Source of the DNA: Chloroflexota bacterium
GTDB taxonomy: Bacteria; Chloroflexota; UBA6077; CF-72
DNA length: 32,113 bases
Assembly: GCA_019239775.1 (NCBI GenBank)
Contig: JAFAZN010000479.1
Coordinates: forward strand, 1 to 32,113
Direction of reading: 5' to 3'
The notes beneath the pieces were generated by a model, which worked only from the letters and a program-made list of their open reading frames with translations, had not been told where the DNA came from and searched no databases. The position numbers and the translations under genes are program-made. This document shows positions 8,127 through 17,076 of the stretch, piece by piece (position 1 is the stretch's first letter; the number at the start of each line of letters is the position of its first letter).

Positions 8127-9304
8127 TGCCAGCCGGCGGCCACTCCGCCAACGCGCGCCTCAACGCGGCGGCTCTCGTTACCGCTCCCGAGATACGCAAC
8201 GTATGGGTCGGCTGGAAGACCTGCCTCTGTCCGAGCGCGCGCCAGCAGAGGCCGCACGTCCGTGTCGTAGGCGTCTTTGAGGAGACGATTCGCTTCCAGG
8301 ACGTTGCCCTCACATTGCGCACGTCGTAGGGCGGTGAGGTCCACCAGCAGCGCTTTGGCCATCGCTTCCTGGAGGTTCATCACGGAGCGGATGACGGCCG
8401 GCAATTTCGGCTCGATGTTGTGGCACTGGTCCAGCATGTAGACGACTTCGCGCACGTTGGTCTGCGCGACAGGATCCGCTTCATCCGTTTCGGCTTTTAC
8501 CAGCTCGTGGCAAATCCGGAACAGCTGGTAGGGATCGATGCTGCCCACCATCAGGTCATCGTCGCCATACTTCTTGTCGTTCAGATCGAAGCCGCCAAGG
8601 CGTCCCTCCTGGAGCAGGATCGACACGATCTGTTCGATGTTGGTGCCCATGGCGTGGTGCCCGGTGTCCACACACACCTGCGCGCGTTCGCCGACATGCT
8701 GGCAAACAGTCAGCGCCTGACCCCAGTCCTGGACGTCAGTGTGGTAGAAGGCTGGTTCGTAGAATTTGTACTCCAGGAACATCCGCGCGTTGTCCGGCAG
8801 CGCCGGATAAATCTCGCGGAGCGATTCGATCAGATGCCTCCGTCGCGTGCGGAAGTCATCCTGGCCCGGATAGTTGGTGCCGTCGGCCAGCCATACTTTC
8901 ACGACAGCGGAGCCGGTCGCGCGTGCAATCTCGCAACACTCCAGGACATGCGCGATCGCCTTCTTGCGGACCTCCAGCGCTGGATGGCACAACGAGCCGA
9001 GCTTGTAGTCCTCGTCCTGGAAGGTGTTGGAGTTGATGCCACCAATCTGCACGCCGCGCTCGCGAGCGAATGCCGCCAGCATCGAAAAATCATCGACCCG
9101 GTCCCAGGGAATGTGCAGTGCGATCGATTTGGCGACACCGGTGTAGCGGCCGACGATCGCTGCGTCCTCGACCTTTTCGAATGGATCACGCGGAACGCCG
9201 GCCTGGGGAAAGACTTTGAAACGGGTCCCAGAATTGCCGTAGCCCCACGACGGAGTCTCCACCGCCAACTTCGTGACCGCGGCGCTTACTGACTCAGCGC
9301 TCAT
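8123..9304 (-). CDS. rhaI: L-rhamnose isomerase, RhaI type
   Basis: A 393-residue cytoplasmic TIM-barrel enzyme converting L-rhamnose to L-rhamnulose. It resembles the RhaI family rather than E. coli RhaA. The metal and substrate residues appear in order: FLEYKFYEPAFY (Glu), VCVDTGHHAMGTNIE (Asp, His), and GGFDLNDKKYGDDDLMVGS (Asp cluster). Its start overlaps the rhaB stop by one base (TGATG) and its stop overlaps the next gene by four, consistent with a translationally coupled kinase-isomerase-aldolase series. Length is normal for the family. Confidence 0.93.
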   Translation of the reverse strand: MSAESVSAAVTKLAVETPSWGYGNSGTRFKVFPQAGVPRDPFEKVEDAAIVGRYTGVAKSIALHIPWDRVDDFSMLAAFARERGVQIGGINSNTFQDEDYKLGSLCHPALEVRKKAIAHVLECCEIARATGSAVVKVWLADGTNYPGQDDFRTRRRHLIESLREIYPALPDNARMFLEYKFYEPAFYHTDVQDWGQALTVCQHVGERAQVCVDTGHHAMGTNIEQIVSILLQEGRLGGFDLNDKKYGDDDLMVGSIDPYQLFRICHELVKAETDEADPVAQTNVREVVYMLDQCHNIEPKLPAVIRSVMNLQEAMAKALLVDLTALRRAQCEGNVLEANRLLKDAYDTDVRPLLARARTEAGLPADPYVAYLGSGNESRRVEARVGGVAAGWQ

Positions 9305-10806
9305 CAGAAAACTCCTTGGATCTTCGGAAGTGAGAGTACGATCTCGCCGAACCGTTGGTGAGCCTCTGACCAGTCGTTCGCCGGCTCATAGCGCGTGGCA
9401 GGCCAGGATGCCGCAACCAGGGCGCGAGCCTCGCTGATCGACGCTACCTCTCCTAGAGCCATCGCCTGAACGATCAGGTTACCCACGCTGGTTGCCTCGG
9501 CGGGTCCTGCGAGTACGGTCACGTTGCAGGCATTGGCGGTCAGCTGGCACAGCAGAGCGTTCTGTGAGCCGCCACCGACAACACGGATTGCCGCGATACT
9601 TCGCCCGCTGATCGTTCTGAGCTGGCGCAGGATCACGGCATACTTTAGCGCCAGGCTTTCGAGCAACACCCGCACCAGGCCGGGTCCGTCGGCCGGCGGT
9701 CGCTGGCGTGTTTCTTCGCAGAAGGCTCGCACCTTGCCGAAAAGGTCGCCCGGACGCAGAAACCGCTCATCATCTGGATCGATGAATGCCGTCCACGAGT
9801 CTTCCTGCGCGGCCTGCCACGTCAGCTCTGCGTAGGAGACGTCGGGACTGAGCTCCCGTCTCGCCTCTTGCACCAGCCACAGGCCCATCACATTCTTCAA
9901 CAGTCGAATCGTGCCGGCGACGCCACCCTCATTGGTGAGGTTGCCTTCACGGGCTGCGTCCGACAGCACGGGCTTTGGCAGCTCGAGGCCGATGAGCGAC
10001 CACGTGCCGGAGCTGAGGTATGCCGCTGAGCCATCCAGTGGCGTTGCCACCACCGCCGAGGCCGTATCGTGGCAGGCAGGCGTGACGACCTGGGTTGCTC
10101 CGCCGACGTGCTCGGCCACATCCGCCCGTAGCGGACCAAGCCGCGTCCCCGGTGGTACGACATCCGGAAACGGGTGTCTCGGAATATTGAGGTCTGCCAG
10201 TAACCCGTATGCCCAGTCGTTGTGCGCAACGTCGAAACACTGCGTGGTACTAGCGTTGGTGTACTCGGTGACGGCGGAGTCACACAGAAAGTGATGCACC
10301 AGGTCCGGGACCATCAGCAGCTTGTCTGCGCGCTCCAGGTCCGGATCGTGCGCTTCGGCCATCGACAGGAGCTGATACAGCGTGTTGATCGGCATGAGCT
10401 GAATGCCGGTTTGCGCATAGATATCTCTGGCTTTCACGCGTTGCGTCGCGAGCTGCATGATGCCTTCGGTGCGGCTGTCACGGTAGTGGATGGGGTTCGC
10501 CAGTAGCCTGCCGCGACTGTCCAATAGGCCAAAGTCCACGCCCCAGCCGTCCACACCAACGCTCGCCACCGGACCGTTCTGCTGCGCGGCGCGGATGCCA
10601 GTCAGGACGTCGCCAAACAACCGAGGAAAGTCCCAGTACAGCGTGCCGCCCATGCGGACTGGTACGTTCGCAAAGCGGTGTGCTTCCTCCAGGTCGAGGC
10701 GGGATCCGTTAAAGCTTCCGACGACGGCGCGGCCGCTCTCGGCCCCGAGATCGAGTGCAAGCAGTTTGAGCGGCCGTTCCACAGGCGAACTCGTTGATTG
10801 TGCCAT
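9304..10806 (-). CDS. rhaB: Rhamnulokinase (FGGY family)
   Basis: A 500-residue kinase that phosphorylates L-rhamnulose at O-1. The N-terminal ATPase fold begins LLALDLGAESGRAVVG, followed by GVDGWGVDFGLLD; the second domain has YLSSGTWSLIGLE and the adenosine motif VVGGGSQNALLCQLTAN near the C-terminus. These are hallmarks of rhamnulokinases within FGGY kinases. GTG at 10809 and ATG at 10806 are both possible starts next to the GH38 stop (10810-10812); I chose ATG. Context with rhaI and the rhamnulose-phosphate aldolase makes the substrate assignment strong. Confidence 0.93.
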   Translation of the reverse strand: MAQSTSSPVERPLKLLALDLGAESGRAVVGSFNGSRLDLEEAHRFANVPVRMGGTLYWDFPRLFGDVLTGIRAAQQNGPVASVGVDGWGVDFGLLDSRGRLLANPIHYRDSRTEGIMQLATQRVKARDIYAQTGIQLMPINTLYQLLSMAEAHDPDLERADKLLMVPDLVHHFLCDSAVTEYTNASTTQCFDVAHNDWAYGLLADLNIPRHPFPDVVPPGTRLGPLRADVAEHVGGATQVVTPACHDTASAVVATPLDGSAAYLSSGTWSLIGLELPKPVLSDAAREGNLTNEGGVAGTIRLLKNVMGLWLVQEARRELSPDVSYAELTWQAAQEDSWTAFIDPDDERFLRPGDLFGKVRAFCEETRQRPPADGPGLVRVLLESLALKYAVILRQLRTISGRSIAAIRVVGGGSQNALLCQLTANACNVTVLAGPAEATSVGNLIVQAMALGEVASISEARALVAASWPATRYEPANDWSEAHQRFGEIVLSLPKIQGVF

Positions 10807-10809
10807 CAC

Positions 10810-13455
10810 TCACGCGCGCTGCTCTTCGAGTCGCCAGGCGGCGATTGCAAACGGTCTCAAGCGGTCGCCACCAACGTCGACTGGAGTTTCGTCGAGCCGA
10901 GCACGTTGGCCCGTGACGTTGGCGGCCAATTCCACGCTGGTCGGGTTGTGCGCGTGGAGCATCCCGCCTGCGAACGTGTCGGCGGGTCGCAGCGCACTGA
11001 TTACGGCGCGATCGTCGAGGCCCTCTGCGAAACTTCGCGTAGGCGGCGCCGAGCCTTCAGCCCACTGAATCGGAAATGCCGCGGCCGGCCGCAAGAATTG
11101 CTCGGAGAGGGCGGGTAACGTCTCGAACTCGTCTGCCTCGAATGGGACCAGCGCCAGGTCCCAGTGGTGTGTGCCAAGGCACTGCGCCTCGGGCGTGGCC
11201 AGGCGCGGACCTGCATCACCCGGGCGAGTCTCGAGATCGCTGCGCGACAGCCAGCCAACACCACGCAGCAACGTCAATGCGATTGATGAACCACCGCCCG
11301 CCGGCCAGCGCACGGCCGCCTCGTACAGGCCCCGCGCAAAGAGCGCCATGCCGTGACCTTCCGATTCCTGTAATGCCAGCCATCCACGAAACGGAAAGTC
11401 TGGGATCCATTGCTGCGGCGCATTCGGGGTGACGTGCCCAGGGTCCTTTTCGCGAGCTTCCAGACCGAACGGCACGCCGGACCAGGCGCGGGTCGCACCG
11501 GTGAGGTTGGCCAGCAGGCGCAGGTCGAAATCGCGCGCACGGTTGGTGAGGCGCAGCGTGAGATCCGCGCGCCGTCCGTTCAGGCCGATGAGCAGCTCGC
11601 CATCGAGCGTGACCCGGCCGATACGTCGAGTCCGTTCTCGCGCCAGGCGCGCCGGCACCTGCATCAACAGCGGCACACGCATTCGTTGGCCGAGTGCATC
11701 CTCCACAATCTGCCCATCCGCTGCTCGCGGCCAGAACACGACTGGTAGCTCCGGAAGTGGATTGGCCGTGTATTCGTCGCCCGAGTCGCCAGCGTGCTCG
11801 AACCACACCGGTCCGGCGACGCGCTTGGAGCGGAGGTCCTCCAGGTAGAGACCTTCGTCGCCCAGCCACACACGGACGGCGTCGTTGGCAAGCTCCGCCC
11901 CCGCGCGCCAGTGCGCCGCACCAATCCGCGGCGTGCGATCGCGCGCGTCCTGGATGCGCAACGTGGTGTACCCCGCGCGTGGTGCCTCCAGTTCCAGCTC
12001 GATGTCCTCAAAGGGCATCTCCCAGCGGTTTGTCTCGCGGCGTGCTTCCATTAGCCAGTCGCGTGTGCAGACGAGGTGGCTGACTTCGGTTGCACCTTCA
12101 TTGGCGAAGCGATCCTGGTCGCGGCGATAGGTGACCCGTTCACGGCCGCGACCAACCACGACGTGCGGCACAACGGTTCCGTCCGCGCTGATAAGGCCGA
12201 TCGACGGAAACGGACGATCCGGCTGGCCATGCAATCTCACTCGAAGCCGGCAGCGCCCGCCAACGAGACTGACGATGCCGATTGCGCCAAGCTCACCAAG
12301 TGCGGCTGGATCGAGTGTGCTGGCCAATCGCTGCGCACCGCGCTGGGCCGCATCGAGCGCGACTGCCGCGGCGCGTTCGAACCGAACCCCCATCTCCCGA
12401 TGCACCGCGTCGGTGCTGCAGCCGGGGATGGAGTCGTGTGGGTGGTTCTGGGCGAGCAGGCGCCAGGCCCACCGCAGATGCGCTCGGTCGGCGTCGCCAC
12501 CATTCAGCTCTGAGAGCGCGTGCAGTGGCTCCGCGAGTCCGAGCAGCAGGGCCTCAACCCGCTGGTTGGTCTGTTTGATCTGAGGGATGCGCGTGCCGCT
12601 GATCGAGGCCGGGCACACGGCCAGGCAGGGGTCGCGCTGCTCGCCGTGGATCACCGGCAAACGTTCGCCGACATTCGGGTTGCGCAATCGAAGGGCCATG
12701 TCCTCGAGCGGTCCGACCTCGACCGGGTGACCCACGCGGGCGGCGATCTGCTCCGCCAGCCACGGCAGGCGCGAGCTCGCCGGCAGATGATCGCACCCGA
12801 TCACGAAGAGTCGGTCGTCGTACGGCTCTTCGTCCTGATAGCGCAGGATGCCTGGTAATGCCTCCTCCAGAAAGCGCTCCGGATCGGTCACACCGAGCAT
12901 CCCCTCGCAGTAGCCTTCGGCCGGTCGCATCAGCAGCACGCGACTGCTATCTGGCCCTTGCCACCAGCACGCGGCAGATGAGCCGATCGGGTGAAAACCG
13001 CGCCACGCAAAGGCGTCCTGGATCCCGAAATGGTGCAGCACCTGTGGCAGCTGCCCGATGAACCCAAACGTGTCGGGCAAATGCCCAACCTGCATTTCCG
13101 TGCCGCCCCACCGCCTTGCGAACCAGCGACCCAGGATCAGGTTGCGCACGAGCGACTCAGGGTCGGGCAGGAACGTGTCGACCGCGGTGTACCACGGTCC
13201 AATCTTCAAACGGTCGGCCTGGGCCAGAGCACGGATGCGCGCTTCAGCTTCGGGCCGAACTTCGAGGTAGTCTTCGACCATGATGGCCTGGCCATCGAGC
13301 ACGAAACAGCGGAAGGCTGGATCTGCCTCGAGATACTCGAGCAAGCTGTCCATCATGGCCACCAGGCGCGCTCGAAAGCCTTCGAAGGGTAGATACCACT
13401 CGCGGTCCCAGTGGGTATGCCCAACGACGATGCCAACCCGCGATTCAGTGCTCAC
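10810..13455 (-). CDS. Glycoside hydrolase family 38 alpha-mannosidase
   Basis: A GH38 retaining alpha-mannosidase of about 881 residues. With the GTG start at 13455, the N-terminal zinc motif GHTHWDREWY falls at residues 12-21 (His13, His15, Asp17). The catalytic nucleophile is the Asp of HLPDTFGFIGQLPQ, and the other zinc ligand region is NHPHDSIPGCSTDAVHREM. The C-terminal half is the GH38 beta-sandwich region. An ATG at 13530 would add 25 non-conserved residues and run through the ribosome site of the divergent VOC gene, so it is unlikely. No signal peptide is visible, so it should act on imported or internal glycans. Size and domain order resemble mannosylglycerate hydrolase MngB, but the substrate is not determined. 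It heads the rhamnose operon. Confidence 0.9.
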   Translation of the reverse strand: MSTESRVGIVVGHTHWDREWYLPFEGFRARLVAMMDSLLEYLEADPAFRCFVLDGQAIMVEDYLEVRPEAEARIRALAQADRLKIGPWYTAVDTFLPDPESLVRNLILGRWFARRWGGTEMQVGHLPDTFGFIGQLPQVLHHFGIQDAFAWRGFHPIGSSAACWWQGPDSSRVLLMRPAEGYCEGMLGVTDPERFLEEALPGILRYQDEEPYDDRLFVIGCDHLPASSRLPWLAEQIAARVGHPVEVGPLEDMALRLRNPNVGERLPVIHGEQRDPCLAVCPASISGTRIPQIKQTNQRVEALLLGLAEPLHALSELNGGDADRAHLRWAWRLLAQNHPHDSIPGCSTDAVHREMGVRFERAAAVALDAAQRGAQRLASTLDPAALGELGAIGIVSLVGGRCRLRVRLHGQPDRPFPSIGLISADGTVVPHVVVGRGRERVTYRRDQDRFANEGATEVSHLVCTRDWLMEARRETNRWEMPFEDIELELEAPRAGYTTLRIQDARDRTPRIGAAHWRAGAELANDAVRVWLGDEGLYLEDLRSKRVAGPVWFEHAGDSGDEYTANPLPELPVVFWPRAADGQIVEDALGQRMRVPLLMQVPARLARERTRRIGRVTLDGELLIGLNGRRADLTLRLTNRARDFDLRLLANLTGATRAWSGVPFGLEAREKDPGHVTPNAPQQWIPDFPFRGWLALQESEGHGMALFARGLYEAAVRWPAGGGSSIALTLLRGVGWLSRSDLETRPGDAGPRLATPEAQCLGTHHWDLALVPFEADEFETLPALSEQFLRPAAAFPIQWAEGSAPPTRSFAEGLDDRAVISALRPADTFAGGMLHAHNPTSVELAANVTGQRARLDETPVDVGGDRLRPFAIAAWRLEEQRA

Positions 13456-13532
13456 GCTGTCGAGGATAGTCGCGACCTGATGTCGAAAACCGCATAGCCG
13501 CTCCGACCTGTACTCGTAAGGAGAGCACACAC
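13456..13532. promoter_or_regulatory. Divergent control region between GH38/rha and VOC/DGPF/sigma operons
   Basis: This 77-bp gap separates two divergent operons and should hold both promoters. It contains an 8-bp palindrome, GTCGCGAC, and a clear ribosome site AAGGAG (13518-13523) nine bases before the VOC ATG at 13533. No convincing -35/-10 pair is seen, and no rhamnose regulator gene lies nearby. Confidence 0.4.
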
Positions 13533-13937
13533 ATGGACTGGAAGCTCGAAGTCGTCGTCCTCCCCGTTTCCGATATCGACCGCGCCAAGCGCTTTTACAC
13601 GGAGCAGGTCGGCTTCAACTGTGATGTTGACACCGTGACGCCGGTCGCAGATTTCCGCGTGGTTCAGCTCACGCCGCCAGGCTCGGGCTGCTCGGTGAGC
13701 ATGTTGAGCACGTTCCACGACATGGCGCCTGGGAGTCTGAAAGGCTTGCAGCTCGTCGTCGCCGATATCGCGGCAGCCCACAAGCAGCTCGTCGAAAAAG
13801 GTGTTGACGTGACGCCCGTGCGTTACCTGGACAATGGCGTGTGGCGCGACGGCCACGGTGGCCCATGGAATTCCTTCATGTTCTTCAGTGACCCCGACGG
13901 CAACAGCTGGACGGTGCAGGAGAAGCCGGCCACGTGA
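13533..13937 (+). CDS. VOC-superfamily (glyoxalase-like) protein
   Basis: A 134-residue protein with the beta-alpha-beta-beta-beta VOC pattern. The N-terminal strand-helix MDWKLEVVVLPVSDIDRAKRFYTEQVGF and the C-terminal FFSDPDGNSWTVQE are the usual ends of the fold. Family members include glyoxalases, dioxygenases and resistance proteins; this one could be any of these. It is the first gene of a three-gene operon with a DGPF protein and an ECF sigma factor; its stop overlaps the next GTG by four bases. Confidence 0.85.
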   Translation: MDWKLEVVVLPVSDIDRAKRFYTEQVGFNCDVDTVTPVADFRVVQLTPPGSGCSVSMLSTFHDMAPGSLKGLQLVVADIAAAHKQLVEKGVDVTPVRYLDNGVWRDGHGGPWNSFMFFSDPDGNSWTVQEKPAT

Positions 13938-14296
13938 AGTACATGATCCTGATGTTTGGCGATCAGGCCGGCATGATGGAGGCCCGCTCACTGGAGTGGA
14001 TCCGCGAGATGATCGGCTTCATGAAAAATATGAACGCCGACCTCGTTGCGAACGGCGAACTCGTGAGGGCCGAAGGCCTGACCGACGCCTCGCAGGCCAT
14101 CACGGTCCGCTTCCAGGACGGCGCGCCGGTGCCGACCGACGGACCATATGCGGAGTCCAAGGAATCGCTGGCGGGCTACTGGATCGTCGATGTGGAGAGT
14201 GAAGCCCGCGCGATTGAAATTGCCTCACGGGTTGTGACATTCATCGAATGCCCACTCGAGGTCCGCCAGATTGCCGATCGTCCACCCGACGTGTGA
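13934..14296 (+). CDS. YCII-related DGPF-domain protein
   Basis: A 120-residue protein of the YCII/DGPFAETKE family. The hallmark motif reads TDGPYAESKE around residues 75-84, followed by GYWIVDVES. The function of these proteins is unknown, but they are a standard neighbour of ECF42 sigma factors. The GTG start at 13934 overlaps the preceding stop by four bases (GTGA), and its stop overlaps the sigma gene GTG at 14293 in the same way, so all three genes are probably translated in a fixed ratio. Confidence 0.9.
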   Translation: MKYMILMFGDQAGMMEARSLEWIREMIGFMKNMNADLVANGELVRAEGLTDASQAITVRFQDGAPVPTDGPYAESKESLAGYWIVDVESEARAIEIASRVVTFIECPLEVRQIADRPPDV

Positions 14297-15558
14297 TTGA
14301 GTACGCACTGCGCGAGCACGCGCCACGTGTGCTCGCGACGTTGGCGCGTCGCTACGGGCGTTTCGATGCCTGCGAAGACGCCGTGCAAGAGGCGCTGCTG
14401 GCGGCGGCGCTCCAATGGCGCGACTCCGGCCTGCCGGACGATCCGCGGGGCTGGCTGCTCACGGTTGCATCCAGACGGCTGGTTGATGAGTTTCGGAGCG
14501 AGGGCGCGCGGTGGCGCCGCGAAGAACACGTCCAGTTGCTGGATCCTCCAGCGACTGAGATTGCCGCAGACGACGACACGCTCACGTTGGTATTCCTTTG
14601 CTGCCACCCGGCGTTGTCGGCGCCGTCGCAGCTCGCGCTCACACTACGTGCCGTGGGCGGCCTTACGACCGCGGAAATTGCGGGCGCGTTTCTGGTTCCA
14701 GAGTCGACCATGGGCCAGCGGATCAGTCGCGCGAAGCAAACGCTGCGCAACGTGAGTGCGCGGTTCGATCGCGTTCCTGAGTTCGAGCGCCCGGACCGCT
14801 TGCGCGTCGTTCTTCAAGTCCTTTACCTCATTTTCAACGAGGGCTACACCGCCAGCTCCGGTGCAGCCCTCGTGCGTACGGACCTCAGTTCCGAGGCAAT
14901 CCGGTTGACGCGCATGCTTGCACGGTTGCTCGCACAGGAACCCGAGGTGTGTGGTTTGTTAGCACTGATGCTGCTGACCGACGCACGCCGGTTGGCGCGC
15001 ACTGACGTGGACGGCTCGCTGGTGCCGCTTGCGGAGCAGGACCGCTCGTTATGGGACCGCGCGCAGATTGATTTCGGTACTTCCTTGCTGCGCGACGCGC
15101 TCGGTCACGGACCTGTTGGTCCATACCAGCTCCAGGCGGCAATCGCGGCGTTGCACGACGAGGCTGCATCGGATGCGACGACCGATTGGGCACAGATTCT
15201 CACCTTGTACGGGGTGCTGGGCCAGCTGGCGCCCGGCCCAGTGGTTACGCTGAACACCGCGGTTGCCGCGGCACGCGTGCACGGTCCTCGAGCCGGATTG
15301 GCGTTGCTGCGCAAGCTGGAGTCCGACGAACGCATGGCCCGGAGTCACCGACTCCACGCCGTTCGGGCGCACCTGCTGGAGCAAGCTGGCGAGCCCGCCG
15401 CCGCGCGCGAAGCCTATCTGCGCGCGGCGCGCATGACTGCCAGCATTCCCGAGCAGCGCTACCTCGCGTCTCGCGCCGCGAGACTCGTCGTTCTAAGCCC
15501 GTCCAGAGAGGATTTCTCGTCACACGGGGGTTTTGGCACTGGACGCGTGCGCCCATAG
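14293..15558 (+). CDS. ECF42-type RNA polymerase sigma factor with C-terminal TPR-like extension
   Basis: About 421 residues. Region 2 lies in about the first 75 residues (RRYGRFDACEDAVQEALLAA, then WLLTVASRRLVDEFRS), and region 4 around 100-160 (LTTAEIAGAFLVPESTMGQRISRAKQTL). A long helical extension of about 250 residues follows, with repeats such as LNTAVAAARVHGPRAGLALLRKL, as in ECF42. In that group the extension is needed for activity and no anti-sigma factor is used. The GTG at 14293 overlaps the DGPF stop by four bases; a frame-open ATG at 14248 inside the DGPF gene would add 15 unrelated residues. The probable targets are its own operon or other DGPF genes. Confidence 0.9.
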   Translation: MIEYALREHAPRVLATLARRYGRFDACEDAVQEALLAAALQWRDSGLPDDPRGWLLTVASRRLVDEFRSEGARWRREEHVQLLDPPATEIAADDDTLTLVFLCCHPALSAPSQLALTLRAVGGLTTAEIAGAFLVPESTMGQRISRAKQTLRNVSARFDRVPEFERPDRLRVVLQVLYLIFNEGYTASSGAALVRTDLSSEAIRLTRMLARLLAQEPEVCGLLALMLLTDARRLARTDVDGSLVPLAEQDRSLWDRAQIDFGTSLLRDALGHGPVGPYQLQAAIAALHDEAASDATTDWAQILTLYGVLGQLAPGPVVTLNTAVAAARVHGPRAGLALLRKLESDERMARSHRLHAVRAHLLEQAGEPAAAREAYLRAARMTASIPEQRYLASRAARLVVLSPSREDFSSHGGFGTGRVRP

Positions 15559-15610
15559 GGCCATATGCAGTGACACCGAAGCAGGAGGGATCCTGGACCT
15601 TCTCGCGTTT

Positions 15611-16552
15611 CTAGGTGAGTTGTGCATCCACGACCACGGGCGCGCCGGCTTTCGCCACGTAATTCACCTGGCGCACGCCGAGTGAGCTGAGCAACTGCTC
15701 TGGCACCACCCGCAGTGGCCCTGGCGCAGGTCCAGCTCCAGGCGCTGGCTGCGGAAAGGCGGTGGACGCTGCTGTATGAAACGTCACATTGCCTTCCACT
15801 TTCTGCAGCACCTGGTGGATATGTCCGTTGAGCACCGTCACCGAGCCAAACCGGCGCAGCAACGTCAGCGCCTGCTCCGCATCAGTGGTGCCCCAGCCCC
15901 AGCTCGGATAGACCGCCCACAGCGGGACATGCGCGTACACCACGACCGGCGTGCTTGCGCTCAAGGGGTCGAGGTCCTGCTTCAACCACGCTAACTGATC
16001 ATCTCCGAGCACGCCGAAGCCGCCGGCTTTGAGGTTCCACACATTGACCAGTCCGAGGAAGTGAACGCCTTTGTAGTCGAAGCTCCGCCAGCCATTACCG
16101 ACGCTTCCATTCCCGAATCGCTGCAGGAATGCGGAGCCGTTGTCGACGAACGTGTCGTGCTCGCCAGGCACGTAAAAGACCTGGTCGAACTTGGCACCGG
16201 TGAGCATCTGGTTGACGGTGTCGTACTGGTCCGGCTTGGACAGGTGGCTCACGTCGCCGGTGTGGAGCAGGAACGCGGGTTTGTTGGGCAACGACGTGAC
16301 TTTCGCAACGGCCTTTTGGAACGTGGCGGTGACGTCCTGGTTGGGCACATTGCTGAAGCCAATGTGGCTGTCGCTGACCTGGACGAAGTTGAAGTCACCC
16401 GGCGTCTTGGGATCATTGGAGGCGGCTTGCGGCAGGCTGCACGAAGACAGAATGCCGCCGCTGATGGTCCAGACGACGCCAGTACCAGCCCAGGCCATGC
16501 ACTTCAAGAACCCGCGCCGATCGATCTCATCCGAAACAATTGGAGATTTCAT
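15611..16552 (-). CDS. Tat-exported calcineurin-like metallophosphoesterase lipoprotein
   Basis: A 313-residue phosphoesterase. The N-terminus has a canonical Tat motif DRRGFLK (Arg12-Arg13), a hydrophobic core and a possible lipobox LSSC (Cys38). The metal motifs are DSHIG (Asp61, His63), HTGDVSHL, PGEHD, YAHVPLW and NGHIHQ. The usual GNHD is GEHD here, an Asn to Glu change that may be a subfamily trait. The ATG at 16552 overlaps the stop of the copper protein upstream (ATGA), so the two are translated together. It should act outside the cytoplasmic membrane on a phosphodiester or phosphomonoester; the substrate is unknown. Confidence 0.88.
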   Translation of the reverse strand: MKSPIVSDEIDRRGFLKCMAWAGTGVVWTISGGILSSCSLPQAASNDPKTPGDFNFVQVSDSHIGFSNVPNQDVTATFQKAVAKVTSLPNKPAFLLHTGDVSHLSKPDQYDTVNQMLTGAKFDQVFYVPGEHDTFVDNGSAFLQRFGNGSVGNGWRSFDYKGVHFLGLVNVWNLKAGGFGVLGDDQLAWLKQDLDPLSASTPVVVYAHVPLWAVYPSWGWGTTDAEQALTLLRRFGSVTVLNGHIHQVLQKVEGNVTFHTAASTAFPQPAPGAGPAPGPLRVVPEQLLSSLGVRQVNYVAKAGAPVVVDAQLT

Positions 16553-16980
16553 TGAACGATCACCTTCGCCGTCATGAATGGATGGATGGCGCAAAAGTAG
16601 CTATAGGTGCCCGGGGTGTTGAACGTGTAGGAGTACTGGCCGTCGGTAGGGATGCTCTGTGAACTGAAGCTGTTGTCCGATGCGGTGACGGTGTGCTCCA
16701 CGTCATCGTGGTTGGTCCACACCACGGTGGTGCCGGCTTTGACCGTGAGGTCCGCCGCGACGTAGTTGAAGTTTTCGATGGCGACGTTGGGTCCGTCAGC
16801 GGCGGCCGGCGCTGGTTTGGGCGGTGCCAGCGTTGCCAATGCCGCCGGAGGTACCGGTGTCGGTAGTACGGCGGTCGCCACATTCGCCGCCGCTGGACTC
16901 GAACACGCGGCGACGAATGCCGCCGACAGTACTCCAATAGCGATGGGTATCCACCGCGCGTGTCGGTGCTTGAGAGCCAT
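16549..16980 (-). CDS. Cupredoxin (plastocyanin-like) lipoprotein
   Basis: A 143-residue copper protein. The N-terminus is a lipoprotein signal ending FVAAC (Cys26), followed by an Ala/Pro linker to about residue 62 and a single cupredoxin domain. The type 1 copper ligands are all present: His96 in EHTV and the C-terminal loop C130-x2-H133-x2-M136. ATG 16980 is the start that gives a clean signal peptide; the frame remains open further upstream but reads Arg/Gly-rich sequence antisense to the next gene. It should carry electrons at the outer face of the membrane or bind copper. It is coupled to the phosphoesterase downstream. Confidence 0.88.
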   Translation of the reverse strand: MALKHRHARWIPIAIGVLSAAFVAACSSPAAANVATAVLPTPVPPAALATLAPPKPAPAAADGPNVAIENFNYVAADLTVKAGTTVVWTNHDDVEHTVTASDNSFSSQSIPTDGQYSYTFNTPGTYSYFCAIHPFMTAKVIVQ

Positions 16981-17076
16981 GACAGTTGCAGATACACCGG
17001 CCGTGGCGCTCCGGATGGGCCGCCTACGGAAAACAATCGGGCTGCCGATGCTTGAAATGCGAGTTCGCGGTTCATC

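Noticed and set aside
13456..13530. A 25-residue N-terminal extension of the GH38 protein from ATG 13530
   Set aside because: The extension lacks family similarity and would cover the ribosome site and promoter space of the divergent VOC gene.
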